Counted from the first letter of the stretch, positions 18,589-29,474 are shown. The stretch: 64,000 bases of DNA from Pseudomonas fluorescens (GCF_018614655.1 NZ_JAGGOG010000004.1:541547-605546); one strand, 5' to 3'. Notes: generated from the letters alone by a model not told the origin. Numbers and translations: made by a program.

Positions 18589-19555
18589 GCGGGCACCTCG
18601 CCCGCTGCTCAGCGTGATTGTCTGTTGTTATAACGAGGCCAAGGTATTACCCGTCTTTCACAGGCGATTGATGGCAGTGCTGAATACATTAAGTATTCGT
18701 TATGAATTACTGTATGTGAATGATGGCAGTCGTGATGAAAGTCAGGCCTTGCTGAGTCGCTTCTGTCAGGTGCCTGGTGTTCGTTGCCTGAATTTAAGTC
18801 GTAACTTCGGCAAAGAGGCCGCCATGGTTGCCGGGATAGACCATGCACGGGGTGATGCGGTTTTATTTATTGATGCTGACTTGCAAGATCCACCTGAACT
18901 TATTCCGTTAATGGTTCACCATTGGCTGAGCGGCCGCGACATCGTCAATATGCAACGACGCAGTCGAGTGACGGACACGTCTGGTAAGCGAATCAGCGCC
19001 CATCTGTATTACAAACTCATGAGTTTTCTCGCCGATAAGTTCGATGTCCCGCCAGACGTCAGCGATTTCCGTTTGATCGGTCCGGCGCCTTTAGCCGCCT
19101 TGCGCGCCATCCCAGAGCGGACACGGTTTATGAAGGGCCTGATCAGTTGGCTAGGGTTCAACACCGTCGAGGTGCCCTACGATCGTGAGCCTCGAAGTGC
19201 CGGCCAGACCAAATGGGGGCCCTTGGCGCTGGTTGATCTGGGCATTGAGGGGGTGCTGGCCTTATCGCGCAAACCCCTGCGCTGGTTCAGCCTGCTCAGC
19301 CTGCTGATTTTCATCAGTACCCTGGCCTTCATCATCCAGCAGCTCAGCGTCGAAAACCTCAGTACCCACCACTTTATCCTGGGCGTCGCGGCGTTTATTG
19401 CCTTAGGCACGGCGATGATTGGTGAATACCTGGGCGCGACGTTGAGCGAGGTCAGGCAACGGCCCATCTATTTGCTCAACAGCCAGTTTGGCGAAACGCC
19501 TCGACAGTCCGGGAAGCCCGGAACAACTCCCTCCCGCGAACAAGAAACCATCTGA
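18569..19555 (+). CDS. gtrB: Family 2 glycosyltransferase (GtrB-like, bactoprenol-linked)
   Basis: The 328-residue protein has the GT2 DPM1-like N domain: LSVIVCCYNEAKVLPVFH, YVNDGSRDES, LSRNFGKEAAMVAGIDHA and the DAD metal motif in LFIDADLQDPPEL. Two C-terminal transmembrane helices follow (about residues 240-295), as in GtrB. The expected reaction is transfer of a sugar from UDP-sugar to undecaprenyl phosphate on the cytoplasmic face. It overlaps GtrA upstream and shares TGATG with the GT39 gene downstream, so the three act together. Confidence 0.9.
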   Translation: MNLSRPERAPRPLLSVIVCCYNEAKVLPVFHRRLMAVLNTLSIRYELLYVNDGSRDESQALLSRFCQVPGVRCLNLSRNFGKEAAMVAGIDHARGDAVLFIDADLQDPPELIPLMVHHWLSGRDIVNMQRRSRVTDTSGKRISAHLYYKLMSFLADKFDVPPDVSDFRLIGPAPLAALRAIPERTRFMKGLISWLGFNTVEVPYDREPRSAGQTKWGPLALVDLGIEGVLALSRKPLRWFSLLSLLIFISTLAFIIQQLSVENLSTHHFILGVAAFIALGTAMIGEYLGATLSEVRQRPIYLLNSQFGETPRQSGKPGTTPSREQETI

Positions 19556-20970
19556 TGATCATGACGCGCCGCACACTCTGGATTGTGTTGCTTGCCATTC
19601 TCGGCATTCGCCTGGCCAGCATGGGTCTGTATCCGCTAATGGATACGTCGGAGGCCCGCTACGGCGAAATGGCGCGCAAGATGCTCGTCCTGGGCGACTG
19701 GGTAACGCCACTGTTCGACGTTGGTGTGCCTTTCTGGGGCAAGCCGCCGCTGGCCTTCTGGGCCCAGGCGCTGAGCATGAAAGTGCTGGGTGTCAATGAG
19801 TTCGCCATTCGTTTTCCGGCGTGGCTGTTTCATGTCGCCAGTTGCCTGATCATCATCCGCTTTGCCCGTGAAGAGGCGGATGAACGCACCGGATTGCTGG
19901 CGGCGATTATTTTCTCCAGCTCCACCCTTGGCCTGCTGTCGGCAGGCGTGGTGTTGACCGACCCGGCGCTGAGTTTTTCAGTGGTGCTGGCCAGCTACGG
20001 TTTCTGGCGCGGTGCGGCACGCGATGATCGACGCTGGGCGCTGGCCGGGTTTGCGGGCCTGGGACTTGGCCTTTTGTCCAAAGGGCCGCTGGTGTGGGTG
20101 TTGGTGGGAGGGGCGGCGCTGGTCTGGGTGCTCTACCACAAACAGTGGCGAGCCTTGCTGCGACTGCCCTGGGTCACAGGCATTTTTCTGATGCTGTTGA
20201 TTGCTGTGCCCTGGTATGTGATCGCTGAACTGCGCACGCCGGGTTTTCTGGATTACTTCCTGATTGGCGAACACTGGAAGCGCTACGTGGTCAGCGACTG
20301 GGCCGGTGACTTGTACGGCAGCGCTCATGCCCGGCCAGCAGGTGCGATCTGGCTGGATCTGCTGATGGCATTGTTCCCCTGGACGCTGTTGTTGCCCGCG
20401 CTGTACTTCGGCTACCGCAGGTTGCTCCAGTCATGGCCCTACTACAGCTATGTTGCCTTGTGGGCTTTGGTGACGCCGGCGTTTTTTACCCTCTCCGGCA
20501 ACATTCTGTGGACCTATGTCTTGCCCGCCCTGCCTGCGTGGAGCTTGTTGCTGGCCGGTGCGCTCAATCGCCCTGTCGCGGTCGGCCAGGCGAGAGCTGC
20601 CGTGGGCCTTGCGCTCGGTCTGTTCCTGCCGGTTGTACTGTGGGTGGCTGCGGTGGATGGCCGTGTCTTTGAGCGTCCAAACAATCAACGCGCGCTGGCC
20701 CAGGCCTGGCAGCAACTGCAAAAGGATGAACCGGGAGCTCTTTATTACTGGGGGCGTCGGTCCTACTCGGGGGAGTTCTACACTGCAGGCCAGGCCCGAC
20801 AGCTAAAGGACTTCACCCGACTTCCCGGTGACACAGTGTTCTATGTTTCCCGCCGGGAGCGGGACCTGGAGTATGGAATCGAGTCCTTGCAAGCGTTCAA
20901 CTGTAAAGAGCACCTGCGCGCCAGCGAGAGCGTGCTGTTCCGGTGCGGGCCGATCAAGCCATCCCTCTGA
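19555..20970 (+). CDS. GT39/ArnT-like polytopic glycosyltransferase
   Basis: The 471-residue protein has about eleven transmembrane segments and the GT-C signature of the PMT/ArnT group: LMDTSEARYGEMARKMLVLG with the periplasmic Asp-Glu pair, and FWGKPPLAFWAQAL. This family takes sugars from a polyprenyl carrier and transfers them to lipid A, O antigen or proteins in the periplasm. Sitting third in a GtrA-GtrB operon, it is the likely specificity transferase that decorates surface polysaccharide. An ArnT role on lipid A is less likely, because no arn genes are present. The start ATG overlaps the gtrB stop. Confidence 0.88.
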   Translation: MIMTRRTLWIVLLAILGIRLASMGLYPLMDTSEARYGEMARKMLVLGDWVTPLFDVGVPFWGKPPLAFWAQALSMKVLGVNEFAIRFPAWLFHVASCLIIIRFAREEADERTGLLAAIIFSSSTLGLLSAGVVLTDPALSFSVVLASYGFWRGAARDDRRWALAGFAGLGLGLLSKGPLVWVLVGGAALVWVLYHKQWRALLRLPWVTGIFLMLLIAVPWYVIAELRTPGFLDYFLIGEHWKRYVVSDWAGDLYGSAHARPAGAIWLDLLMALFPWTLLLPALYFGYRRLLQSWPYYSYVALWALVTPAFFTLSGNILWTYVLPALPAWSLLLAGALNRPVAVGQARAAVGLALGLFLPVVLWVAAVDGRVFERPNNQRALAQAWQQLQKDEPGALYYWGRRSYSGEFYTAGQARQLKDFTRLPGDTVFYVSRRERDLEYGIESLQAFNCKEHLRASESVLFRCGPIKPSL

Positions 20971-21032
20971 TACCCTTTCCCGTGTGATATATAGCGAATC
21001 AATTCCGTTTATTCTCACACAAGGAGTGGCCA

Positions 21033-21866
21033 GTGGTTGCGACGGCTCTGGTACTGGTTGCGGCGCTGTTGCATGCGACGTGGAACACCCTGATCAAATT
21101 CAGTGGCGAGCGGCTATTGGTGATCGCCTGCATGGACAGTGTTGCGCTGCTGTTTGTGTTGCTGGCGGTTGGGTTCGTGTCGTTGCCGCCGCTGGAAATC
21201 TGGCCGTGGATTGTCGCCTCGGCACTGTTTGAATTGCTGTACCGCTACCTGCTGATCCAGGCCTATCGGGTGGGCGACCTGGGGTTGGTGTATCCGCTGA
21301 TGCGCGGATTGTCGCCGTTGGTGGTCCTGGTGCTGACCCTGGTGTTTGCCGGAGAGGTGCTCAGTACTCAGCAGATTCTTGGCATCCTACTGATCCCGTT
21401 CGGCATGCTGTGCCTGTTGTGGCGGGGCGGTGGCGGGGATCGGTTGCCCTGGTCGATGTTGCCGGTCGTGGCGCTGATCGGCCTGTGCATCGGTTGCTAT
21501 ACCTTTCTCGACGGCCAGGCCTTGCGGCGCTGGTCGCACCCGTTGGACTACCTGGTGTGGCTGACGCTGATCAGCGCCTGGCCGTTTCCGTTGCTGGCGG
21601 TGGTGCGCAAGCGCGCGGCGTTCAGCCTGTTCTGGCGCACACAGTGGCGGTTGGGGCTGAGTGTCGGTTTGTGTGTGTTGTTGAGCTACGCTCTGGTGCT
21701 CTGGGCCATGCAGTTGGGCTCGATTGCCGAAGCGGCCGCGCTGCGGGAAGTCAGCGTGATCCTGGTGGTGTTGTTCGGCATGCGATACCTGAAAGAACCT
21801 TTCGGCCGGCCACGGCTCATAGCCTGTGGGTTGGTGCTGATCGGCATGTTCGTGATGAAGCTCTAA
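21033..21866 (+). CDS. EamA/DMT family transporter
   Basis: The 277-residue protein has ten predicted transmembrane helices in two EamA repeats, seen in LLHATWNTLIKF near the start and PLMRGLSPLVVLVLTLVFAGE and SIAEAAALREVSVILVVLFG later. The family exports small metabolites. The start is a GTG with GGAG 6 bases upstream (21023-21026), and no ATG alternative retains the first helix. It is followed 31 bases later by a MAPEG gene. The substrate is unknown. Confidence 0.9.
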   Translation: MVATALVLVAALLHATWNTLIKFSGERLLVIACMDSVALLFVLLAVGFVSLPPLEIWPWIVASALFELLYRYLLIQAYRVGDLGLVYPLMRGLSPLVVLVLTLVFAGEVLSTQQILGILLIPFGMLCLLWRGGGGDRLPWSMLPVVALIGLCIGCYTFLDGQALRRWSHPLDYLVWLTLISAWPFPLLAVVRKRAAFSLFWRTQWRLGLSVGLCVLLSYALVLWAMQLGSIAEAAALREVSVILVVLFGMRYLKEPFGRPRLIACGLVLIGMFVMKL

Positions 21867-21897
21867 CCGTCGGATAAAACTAAAAAAGGAATGGGTT

Positions 21898-22284
21898 ATG
21901 ACAGTCGCTTTCTGGTGTGTGTTGATCGCAATTTTTCTGCCATACCTGTGCATCGGTGTGGCCAAGTTCAGTGGTGGCAGGTTCGGGCTTCAGGATAACC
22001 ACGATCCCCGGGCATTCCTGGCCATCCTCGAAGGGGTTGCCAAGCGGGCCCACAGCGCGCAGCTCAACAGCTTTGAAGTGACGCCTGCGTTTGCGGCGGC
22101 GGTGATCATTGCCCATATGGCCGGTAATGCGTCGCTGGTGACCATCAATGTGCTGGCGGTGCTGTTTATCACCAGCCGGTTGCTCTACGTCATTTGCTAC
22201 CTGGCGGACTGGGCGGTACTGCGTTCACTGGTGTGGTTCGTGGGGATGGTGTTGATTGCGAGTTTCTTTTTTGTGTCGATATAA
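21898..22284 (+). CDS. MAPEG family membrane protein
   Basis: The 128-residue protein has four transmembrane helices and the MAPEG signature, including the conserved region RAFLAILEGVAKRAHSAQLN and NVLAVLFITSRLLYVICY. The family covers glutathione-dependent membrane enzymes, but bacterial members of this size are mostly uncharacterised. AAAGGAATGGGTT precedes the ATG. The family-B palindrome at 22300 follows 16 bases after the stop. Confidence 0.88.
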   Translation: MTVAFWCVLIAIFLPYLCIGVAKFSGGRFGLQDNHDPRAFLAILEGVAKRAHSAQLNSFEVTPAFAAAVIIAHMAGNASLVTINVLAVLFITSRLLYVICYLADWAVLRSLVWFVGMVLIASFFFVSI

Positions 22285-22299
22285 GTAGTCGATCCCAGC

Positions 22300-22394
22300 G
22301 TAGCCGCTGCCGAGGCACGCGGCTGCGATGCGGTCCGCAAGACGGCCACCGGGGCCGCTGCGTCATCGCAGCCGCGTGTCTCGACAGCGGCCAC
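22300..22394. repeat. Family-B palindromic repeat
   Basis: The left arm GTAGCCGCTGCCGAGGCACG and the right arm ending CTCGACAGCGGCCAC are imperfect complements around a GC-rich loop. It lies between the convergent MAPEG and mltA genes. Confidence 0.85.
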
Positions 22395-22401
22395 AGGACG
22401 A

Positions 22402-23574
22402 TCAGCTCCCGACTGGCGCATCCGGCACTTTCGGCAGCGCTGCACCTTTAGGCCACAGCATCCAGATCTGGCCCTGCTGTTTCATATTGCCAGCCAGCTC
22501 ACCGGCGGCATCGCCGGTCCCCCAGAACAGGTCGGCCCGTACTTCGCCAGTAATCGCGCCACCCGTATCCTGCGCGGCCACGGGACGAGCGATCGGTGCG
22601 CCATCGGGTCGAGTGGTCGACAGCCACAACAGACTGCCCAGTGGAATCACCTTGCGGTCCACTGCAACGCTGTAGCCAGCGGTCAGCGGTACGTTCAGCG
22701 AGCCGCGAGGGCCTTCGTTGCTGTCGGGGCGGGCACTGAAAAATACATAACTGGGGTTGCTCTCCAGCAGTTCAGGAATCCGCTGGGGATGAGCCTTGGC
22801 CCAGGCGCTGATGGCGCCCATGGTGACGTCTTCTTTCTTCAGTTCGCCTTGCTCCACCAGCCAGCGGCCGATGGGGCGATACGGGAAACCGTTCTGGTCG
22901 CCATAACCGATGCGCAATTGACGACCGTCCGCCAATTGAATGCGGCCCGAACCCTGGATCTGCAGGAACTGCAGGTCCATCGGGTCGGTCAGCCAGGCGA
23001 TGGGTTGGGCGGTGGAGCCTTGCTGATTGATGGTGCCGGCATCGTCATAGGGCTTGAGTACGCGGCCTTCGAGGCGTCCGCGCAGGCGCTTGTCCTTGAG
23101 CTCCGGGTAGATGCTCTCCAGGTTGACGATGATCAAGTCATCCGGCACGCCGAACACCGGTACATGGGCGGTGGTGGTTTCGGTGAGACTGCCCGGGTAG
23201 ACCGGCTCGTAGTAGCCAGTGATCAGGCCGTTGGGGCTGTTGTCCGCCGAGCGTAGGCCGTACACATCCAGGTGTTCCTTGAGGAAACCACGGATGTCTG
23301 CGGTCGTTGCGGGCACATTGGCCGATGCCGCACAGGTTGCGCCCCATACCGGGTCGCTCTTGAGGCGTTGGCAGGCGCTGCGCCAGGATTCGAAACCGGC
23401 TTGCAGATCACTGTCCGAGACGGCAGGCAAGGCTTCCCAGGTCGCGCTGACGTAAGTGGCGATGGCGTGCGGTTTGTCTTTCTCGTGCTTGCCGGTGTCG
23501 CAACCGGCAAGCAGCGCAATCATTGGTAGAGCCCACGCCAGGCGGCGGCTCCAGGGTTTTAACGTGACATTCAT
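22402..23574 (-). CDS. mltA: Membrane-bound lytic murein transglycosylase A
   Basis: The 390-residue lipoprotein has a signal with lipobox LLAGC (lipidated Cys25), then the MltA domain with LITGYYEPVYPGS, IQGSGRIQLADG and the 3D-domain signature AAQDTGGAITGEVRADLFWG whose aspartates are catalytic. It cleaves glycan strands to 1,6-anhydromuropeptides at the outer membrane. The ATG at 23574 gives a normal lipoprotein leader, and a longer frame upstream adds an unlikely N terminus. It is divergent from the cytochrome c'-like gene. Confidence 0.95.
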   Translation of the reverse strand: MNVTLKPWSRRLAWALPMIALLAGCDTGKHEKDKPHAIATYVSATWEALPAVSDSDLQAGFESWRSACQRLKSDPVWGATCAASANVPATTADIRGFLKEHLDVYGLRSADNSPNGLITGYYEPVYPGSLTETTTAHVPVFGVPDDLIIVNLESIYPELKDKRLRGRLEGRVLKPYDDAGTINQQGSTAQPIAWLTDPMDLQFLQIQGSGRIQLADGRQLRIGYGDQNGFPYRPIGRWLVEQGELKKEDVTMGAISAWAKAHPQRIPELLESNPSYVFFSARPDSNEGPRGSLNVPLTAGYSVAVDRKVIPLGSLLWLSTTRPDGAPIARPVAAQDTGGAITGEVRADLFWGTGDAAGELAGNMKQQGQIWMLWPKGAALPKVPDAPVGS

Positions 23575-23705
23575 GCAAACCATTCCTGAGGCGATTGCCC
23601 GAACCGGGTAGGGCTCAAACAAACCGTATTATTAATAGGGCTATTGGTCTTTACGGGCATGGCGAGGATACTGGCCGCCGTTTCTTCCCGTGACTCGACG
23701 CCACC

Positions 23706-24155
23706 ATGACTCTTAAAAGACTGACTGTTGTATTGCTGGCCTGCCTGACACTGTCCGCCTGTGGTGGTGTTGATCCGAACTCGCCGTTGGGCCAGCGCAA
23801 GGCCATTTTCAAGCAGATGCTCAAGACCGGCGAAGACCTGGGCGGCATGCTGCGTGGGCGCATCCCGTTTGACGGTGCAAAGTTCGCCGAAGGCGCGGTC
23901 AAGCTTGACGCCTTGTCCCACGAGCCGTGGAAGCATTTCCCGAGCGTACGTGAAGAAGATCACACCAGCGCCAAGGACGATGTCTGGCAGAAACAGGCCC
24001 GTTTCCAGGAAATGGCCCGAACCCTTGAGGCCGCTACCGGTGAACTGGCGGTTGTCAGCCAGGTCCAGCCATACAAGGCCAGCAACCTGGGGCCTGCGGT
24101 GCAGAAGGTTGAAGACGCCTGCACCGCCTGCCACAAGCAGTTTCGGGATCATTGA
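23706..24155 (+). CDS. Cytochrome c'-like (class II) lipoprotein
   Basis: The 149-residue protein has a lipobox LSAC (Cys19), a helical body and a single haem-attachment motif CTACH at 139-143, next to the C terminus. This is the layout of class II cytochromes c. These fold as four-helix bundles and bind NO or carry electrons. Membrane anchoring through a lipid is less common in the class and suggests a fixed periplasmic role. The convergent DUF1090 gene starts its stop only 18 bases downstream. Confidence 0.88.
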   Translation: MTLKRLTVVLLACLTLSACGGVDPNSPLGQRKAIFKQMLKTGEDLGGMLRGRIPFDGAKFAEGAVKLDALSHEPWKHFPSVREEDHTSAKDDVWQKQARFQEMARTLEAATGELAVVSQVQPYKASNLGPAVQKVEDACTACHKQFRDH

Positions 24156-24173
24156 TCCGGGACAGGTTCCGTC

Positions 24174-24569
24174 TTACTTGTCCAGTTCGTCCAGGGCTTC
24201 CTGCAGCTCTTTACGTGACTGGGCAAGCTTGTCTTTGCGCTTGTTGATCTTCTCGGAATCACCTTTTTTCATCGCCTTGTCGAGGTCGGCCTGACGGCGG
24301 CTGACTTCGTGCTTGGCGTCGAGCACCTTGTTTTCCCGCTCCTTCTTCAGGGAGGCGTCAGTGCAATGGGTGGTGACTTCGCTCAGGGCTTTTTCCAGGC
24401 CCGCCTGCTGGTCGCTGTTGCCGTGGGCCTTGGCTTGTTCGATCTGGGTGCTGATGGCCTGGCGCTTGGCAGCGCAGCCGGTGAGTTGCGAGGTTTCTTC
24501 GGCCGCCAACAATGGCGTGGCCATGAAGCTTGCGGCGGTCAATAAGGCAAAAGGTGCAAGAAATTTCAT
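24174..24569 (-). CDS. DUF1090 family periplasmic protein (YqjC-like)
   Basis: The 131-residue protein has a signal peptide (MKFLAPFALLTAASFMATPLLA) and a mature helical, highly charged domain. It begins with a conserved Cys (LTGCAAKRQAISTQIEQAKA), has a second Cys 37 residues later, and ends in Lys/Glu/Asp-rich coiled coil. Function is unknown. Another protein with the same Cys-Cys helical core is encoded at 26434 on the other side of ligB, so the pair may be paralogues. Confidence 0.88.
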   Translation of the reverse strand: MKFLAPFALLTAASFMATPLLAAEETSQLTGCAAKRQAISTQIEQAKAHGNSDQQAGLEKALSEVTTHCTDASLKKERENKVLDAKHEVSRRQADLDKAMKKGDSEKINKRKDKLAQSRKELQEALDELDK

Positions 24570-24649
24570 AAAGGCTCCAAAGTGAATAAGGTCGCAATCC
24601 GGTGGGCAGGATGAATTCTGCCGGTACCGGTTAATGCTGCCAGGACGGA

Positions 24650-26368
<1,719 letters not shown>

Positions 26369-26389
26369 CTAAAGCATCCGCCCAGCCAC

Positions 26390-26418
26390 AAAAAAGCCCC
26401 GCAATCGCGGGGCTTTTT
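26390..26418. terminator. Bidirectional rho-independent terminator
   Basis: The stem AGCCCCGC, loop AATC, stem GCGGGGCT is flanked by A and T runs. It ends the small gene at 26434 (minus strand). Confidence 0.9.
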
Positions 26419-26433
26419 ACTGGGTGTTTCTGT

Positions 26434-26784
26434 TTACTTGAACAGGCCGCCCAGAGCTTTCACGGTATCGTTGTTCTCGGTCTTGGCCTGCTGCTTTTGC
26501 TGCTTGGCATCCAGTTTGGCCTGGGACTCGGCGATTTTGTTACAGCCTTTGTTCACTTGTTCCAGGGCCGCCTGAAACGCCGCCACTTTCAGCGTATCGC
26601 CTTTGGCATTGGCGGTGTCGATCTTGGTTTGCAAGTCTTTGGCTTGTTGCTGGCAGTCGCCGGAGTTGCCGCCACCCAGTTGCGAGGTCAGGGCGCCACC
26701 CAGTGCGCTCAGGTCGGCGGCTTGCACCGGCAGGGCGAAAAGGCTGAGCAGAAGTGCGGCAGGAGCGAGCGTGGAGATGCGCAT
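26434..26784 (-). CDS. Small secreted DUF1090-like protein
   Basis: The 116-residue protein has a signal peptide (MRISTLAPAALLLSLFALPVQA) and a mature part with a glycine-rich start, then CQQQAKDLQTKIDTANAKG ... VNKGC and a Lys/Gln-rich coiled tail. The Cys-x36-38-Cys helical spacing resembles the DUF1090 protein at 24174, so a shared origin is inferred. The function is unknown. It has its own terminator at 26390. Confidence 0.78.
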   Translation of the reverse strand: MRISTLAPAALLLSLFALPVQAADLSALGGALTSQLGGGNSGDCQQQAKDLQTKIDTANAKGDTLKVAAFQAALEQVNKGCNKIAESQAKLDAKQQKQQAKTENNDTVKALGGLFK

Positions 26785-26958
26785 GAAAAAACCTCAATGT
26801 TCGATCGCCTGCGCACTTAGGCATCCCGAGCAGGCGCAGTGCAATATCCAAAAGAAGGTGTGGCGCTCGGGAGGGCGCGGATTCTAGTGGGCCATCATTT
26901 GGCCTGCAAGGACGGTGTTAAACAAATGTGAATATCGTTGCGCTAATCGCCAGGCAGC

Positions 26959-26990
26959 AAAAAGCCCCGTCGGGTGAACCCGGCGGGGCT
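26959..26990 (-). terminator. Rho-independent terminator of metK
   Basis: A 12-bp stem (AGCCCCGTCGGG / CCCGGCGGGGCT, one G-U pair, loop TGAA) is followed on the minus strand by a run of five T. It lies 20 bases after the metK stop. Confidence 0.9.
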
Positions 26991-27010
26991 TGGGGTACCA
27001 CGAGCAGCGA

Positions 27011-28201
27011 TTACAGACCGGCAGCCGTGCGCAGGTCGTTGGCGCGGTCGGTTTTTTCCCAAGTGAACGTGGTGAAGGTGTCGTCGCCGACGGTCTTCTG
27101 TTCAGGGGTACGACCGAAGTGGCCGTAGGCCGCGGTTTCCTGGTACATCGGGTGCAGCAGGTCGAGCATGGTGGTGATCGCGTACGGACGCAGGTCGAAG
27201 ATTTCACGTACCAGCTTGATGATCTTGTCATCGCTGATCTTGCCGGTGCCGAAGGTATTCAGTGAGATCGACGTCGGCTGCGCTACACCAATGGCGTAGG
27301 ACACCTGAATCTCGCAACGCTCGGCCAGGCCGGCGGCGACGATGTTCTTGGCCACGTAACGACCGGCGTAAGCCGCGGAACGGTCAACCTTGGACGGATC
27401 CTTGCCGGAGAACGCGCCACCGCCGTGACGGGCCATGCCGCCGTAGCTGTCGACGATGATCTTGCGACCGGTCAGGCCGCAGTCGCCTACCGGGCCACCG
27501 ATGATGAAGTTGCCGGTCGGGTTGATGTGAAACTGAGTGTCTTTGGTCAGCAAGTCGGCAGGCAGCACGTGCTTGACGATCAGTTCCATCACGCCTTCGC
27601 GCAGGTCGCTGTAGGACACTTCCGGATTGTGTTGGGTCGACAGCACGATGGCGTCGATGCCCACCACTTTGCCGTTTTCATAACGGCAAGTGACCTGGGA
27701 TTTGGCGTCCGGGCGCAGCCACGGCAATACGCCGGACTTGCGAGCTTCGGCCTGACGCTTGACCAACTGGTGGGAGAAGGTGATCGGTGCTGGCATCAGC
27801 ACGTCGGTCTCGTTGCTGGCGTAGCCGAACATCAGGCCCTGGTCGCCGGCGCCTTGATCTTCTGGCTTGCTGCGGTCAACGCCTTGGGCGATGTCTACCG
27901 ACTGCTTGCCGATGATGTTCATCACCGCACAGGTTGCGCCGTCAAAGCCGACGGCGGAGCTGTTGTAGCCGATGTCCAGGATCACCTTGCGAACGATGTC
28001 TTCCAGATCGACCCAGGCCGAGGTGGTGACTTCGCCGGCGATGATGGCTACGCCGGTTTTCACCAGAGTCTCGCACGCCACGCGGGCGAATTTGTCTTCG
28101 GTAATGATGGCGTCCAGCACCGCATCAGAAATCTGGTCGGCGATTTTGTCCGGATGCCCTTCAGACACGGACTCGGAGGTGAAAAGGGAGTATTCGCTCA
28201 T
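27011..28201 (-). CDS. metK: S-adenosylmethionine synthetase
   Basis: The 396-residue enzyme makes SAM from methionine and ATP. Motifs are [20 protein letters not shown] at the start, [12 protein letters not shown] in the middle, and [19 protein letters not shown]. The start [10 protein letters not shown] is fixed by family alignment; the longer frame upstream overlaps the regulator gene. The ArsR-methyltransferase gene ends only 19 bases upstream on the same strand, so the two are one transcript controlled from the promoter/operator near 29255. Confidence 0.98.
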   Translation of the reverse strand: MSEYSLFTSESVSEGHPDKIADQISDAVLDAIITEDKFARVACETLVKTGVAIIAGEVTTSAWVDLEDIVRKVILDIGYNSSAVGFDGATCAVMNIIGKQSVDIAQGVDRSKPEDQGAGDQGLMFGYASNETDVLMPAPITFSHQLVKRQAEARKSGVLPWLRPDAKSQVTCRYENGKVVGIDAIVLSTQHNPEVSYSDLREGVMELIVKHVLPADLLTKDTQFHINPTGNFIIGGPVGDCGLTGRKIIVDSYGGMARHGGGAFSGKDPSKVDRSAAYAGRYVAKNIVAAGLAERCEIQVSYAIGVAQPTSISLNTFGTGKISDDKIIKLVREIFDLRPYAITTMLDLLHPMYQETAAYGHFGRTPEQKTVGDDTFTTFTWEKTDRANDLRTAAGL

Positions 28202-28220
28202 CTCGATGTTTTCCTGATAT

Positions 28221-29216
28221 TTACCGATGGTGAGTGTCGCCAGTCGGTCGCTGAAAATGGCGGACCTGGATCTGGAAACCATTACGTAAACCTACATAGA
28301 GGCTTTCCCCGGGAACGAGTCCCGCAGCGGTGGCCCAACGGGCCAGATCGTCCTGTTCAAAACCCAGCCAGAGATCACCGCAGGCCTCCCTGGCCCAACT
28401 CTGGTTGTGGCTACACAAATCTGTGACTAACAGGCTGCCGCCTGGTTGCAGCAAGCTGGCCATCTGCTTTAGGGCGTCGGCCGGGGCAGCGAAATGATGC
28501 AAAACCATGTTCAGCACCACGCAATCGGCCCGCAGGCTTGCCTCATCCAAGGCATCGGCCAGTTGCAAGCTGACATTGCCTAACGCTTCGCGCTCGCACA
28601 CCTCACGCGCCAGCTCCAGCATCGCCGGGCTGTTGTCCAGCGCGGTGACCTGATGAAAACGGCGTGCCAGCTCCGGCAGGAAACCGCCATCGCCAGGGCC
28701 GACTTCCAGTGCTGTCGCCCCATCACTGAAGCTCAGCTTGTCCAAAAGTGCCAGCACGCTTTCGCGGTATTGCGGCAATCCGGCGATCAAATCCTGCTGG
28801 GCGCGAAACTTCTCCGCCACCCGCGAGAAGAAGTCCTGGCTGGCGGCTGCGCGTTGCCCGTGGACCTGACTGATCCGTGACTGCACGTCGACCGGCAGGG
28901 TCAGGTTGTCTACTTCATCGAGCAGGGCGGCGTGCAATTGGCCGCCCAATTGCTCGGTGTGGGGCAGGGCGCGACGGTAAAAAATCGCATTGCCTTCACG
29001 GCGCGTGGCCACAAGGTCAGCCTGGGCCAACACTTTCAGATGGTGGCTCATGCCGGACTGGCCGATGGCGAAGATCTGCGCCAGCTCCAGCACGCCGAAT
29101 GAGTCGTTGGTCAGCGCACGCAATACATTCAGCCGTAACGGATCGCCGCCAGCCTTGCACAAGGCCGCCAGCTCATCGCAGTCGTCAGGACGAAGGGAAG
29201 GCGCACGTAAGTTCAT
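28221..29216 (-). CDS. ArsR-type regulator fused to a SAM-dependent methyltransferase domain (SahR-like)
   Basis: The 331-residue protein has an N-terminal ArsR winged helix (residues about 14-85, recognition helix around [18 protein letters not shown]) and a C-terminal class I methyltransferase domain with motif [10 protein letters not shown] (170-178) and acidic residue Asp194. The CxC metal site typical of ArsR is absent; the equivalent segment reads VLELAQIF. This argues against metal sensing. The fused domain and co-transcription with metK suggest it senses SAM or SAH, like the SahR regulators described in Proteobacteria. A 30-base palindrome 39 bases upstream is the likely operator. Confidence 0.88.
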   Translation of the reverse strand: MNLRAPSLRPDDCDELAALCKAGGDPLRLNVLRALTNDSFGVLELAQIFAIGQSGMSHHLKVLAQADLVATRREGNAIFYRRALPHTEQLGGQLHAALLDEVDNLTLPVDVQSRISQVHGQRAAASQDFFSRVAEKFRAQQDLIAGLPQYRESVLALLDKLSFSDGATALEVGPGDGGFLPELARRFHQVTALDNSPAMLELAREVCEREALGNVSLQLADALDEASLRADCVVLNMVLHHFAAPADALKQMASLLQPGGSLLVTDLCSHNQSWAREACGDLWLGFEQDDLARWATAAGLVPGESLYVGLRNGFQIQVRHFQRPTGDTHHR

Positions 29217-29254
29217 AAGGCCAGCAGTCTAGTGACGGGGGCAGCTCCTCGCAA

Positions 29255-29284
29255 GACCAATATCAAAAAGTTTTGATATTGGTC
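29255..29284. promoter_or_regulatory. 14-2-14 palindromic operator, likely for the ArsR-type regulator
   Basis: GACCAATATCAAAA, AG, TTTTGATATTGGTC is a perfect palindrome with a 2-base centre, the form of ArsR-family operators. It lies between the regulator (minus) and tkt (plus). TTGATA at 29273-29278 with TTATAA at 29297-29302 (18-base spacer) could be a tkt promoter overlapping it, so both directions might be controlled. Confidence 0.75.
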
Positions 29285-29474
29285 GATAATCGGTGGTTAT
29301 AAGCAGCGGATATAACCTTTGGGTGAAGGGATGAAAGGTTTCTCCAGGTGATTGCAGGCCAATCCACAGGAAAAACACTCTCAAGTGACTATCTGTCATT
29401 GCCCATGGGTCGTGGCTGAGGGAAAATGCCGGTCCTTTTTTCCGTTTCTTTTATTCAACTCCAGGAGATCAGCG

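Noticed and set aside
28202..28282. SAM riboswitch before metK
   Set aside because: Only 19 bases separate metK from the upstream gene, and no aptamer-like structure is visible. Regulation more likely acts at the upstream operator.
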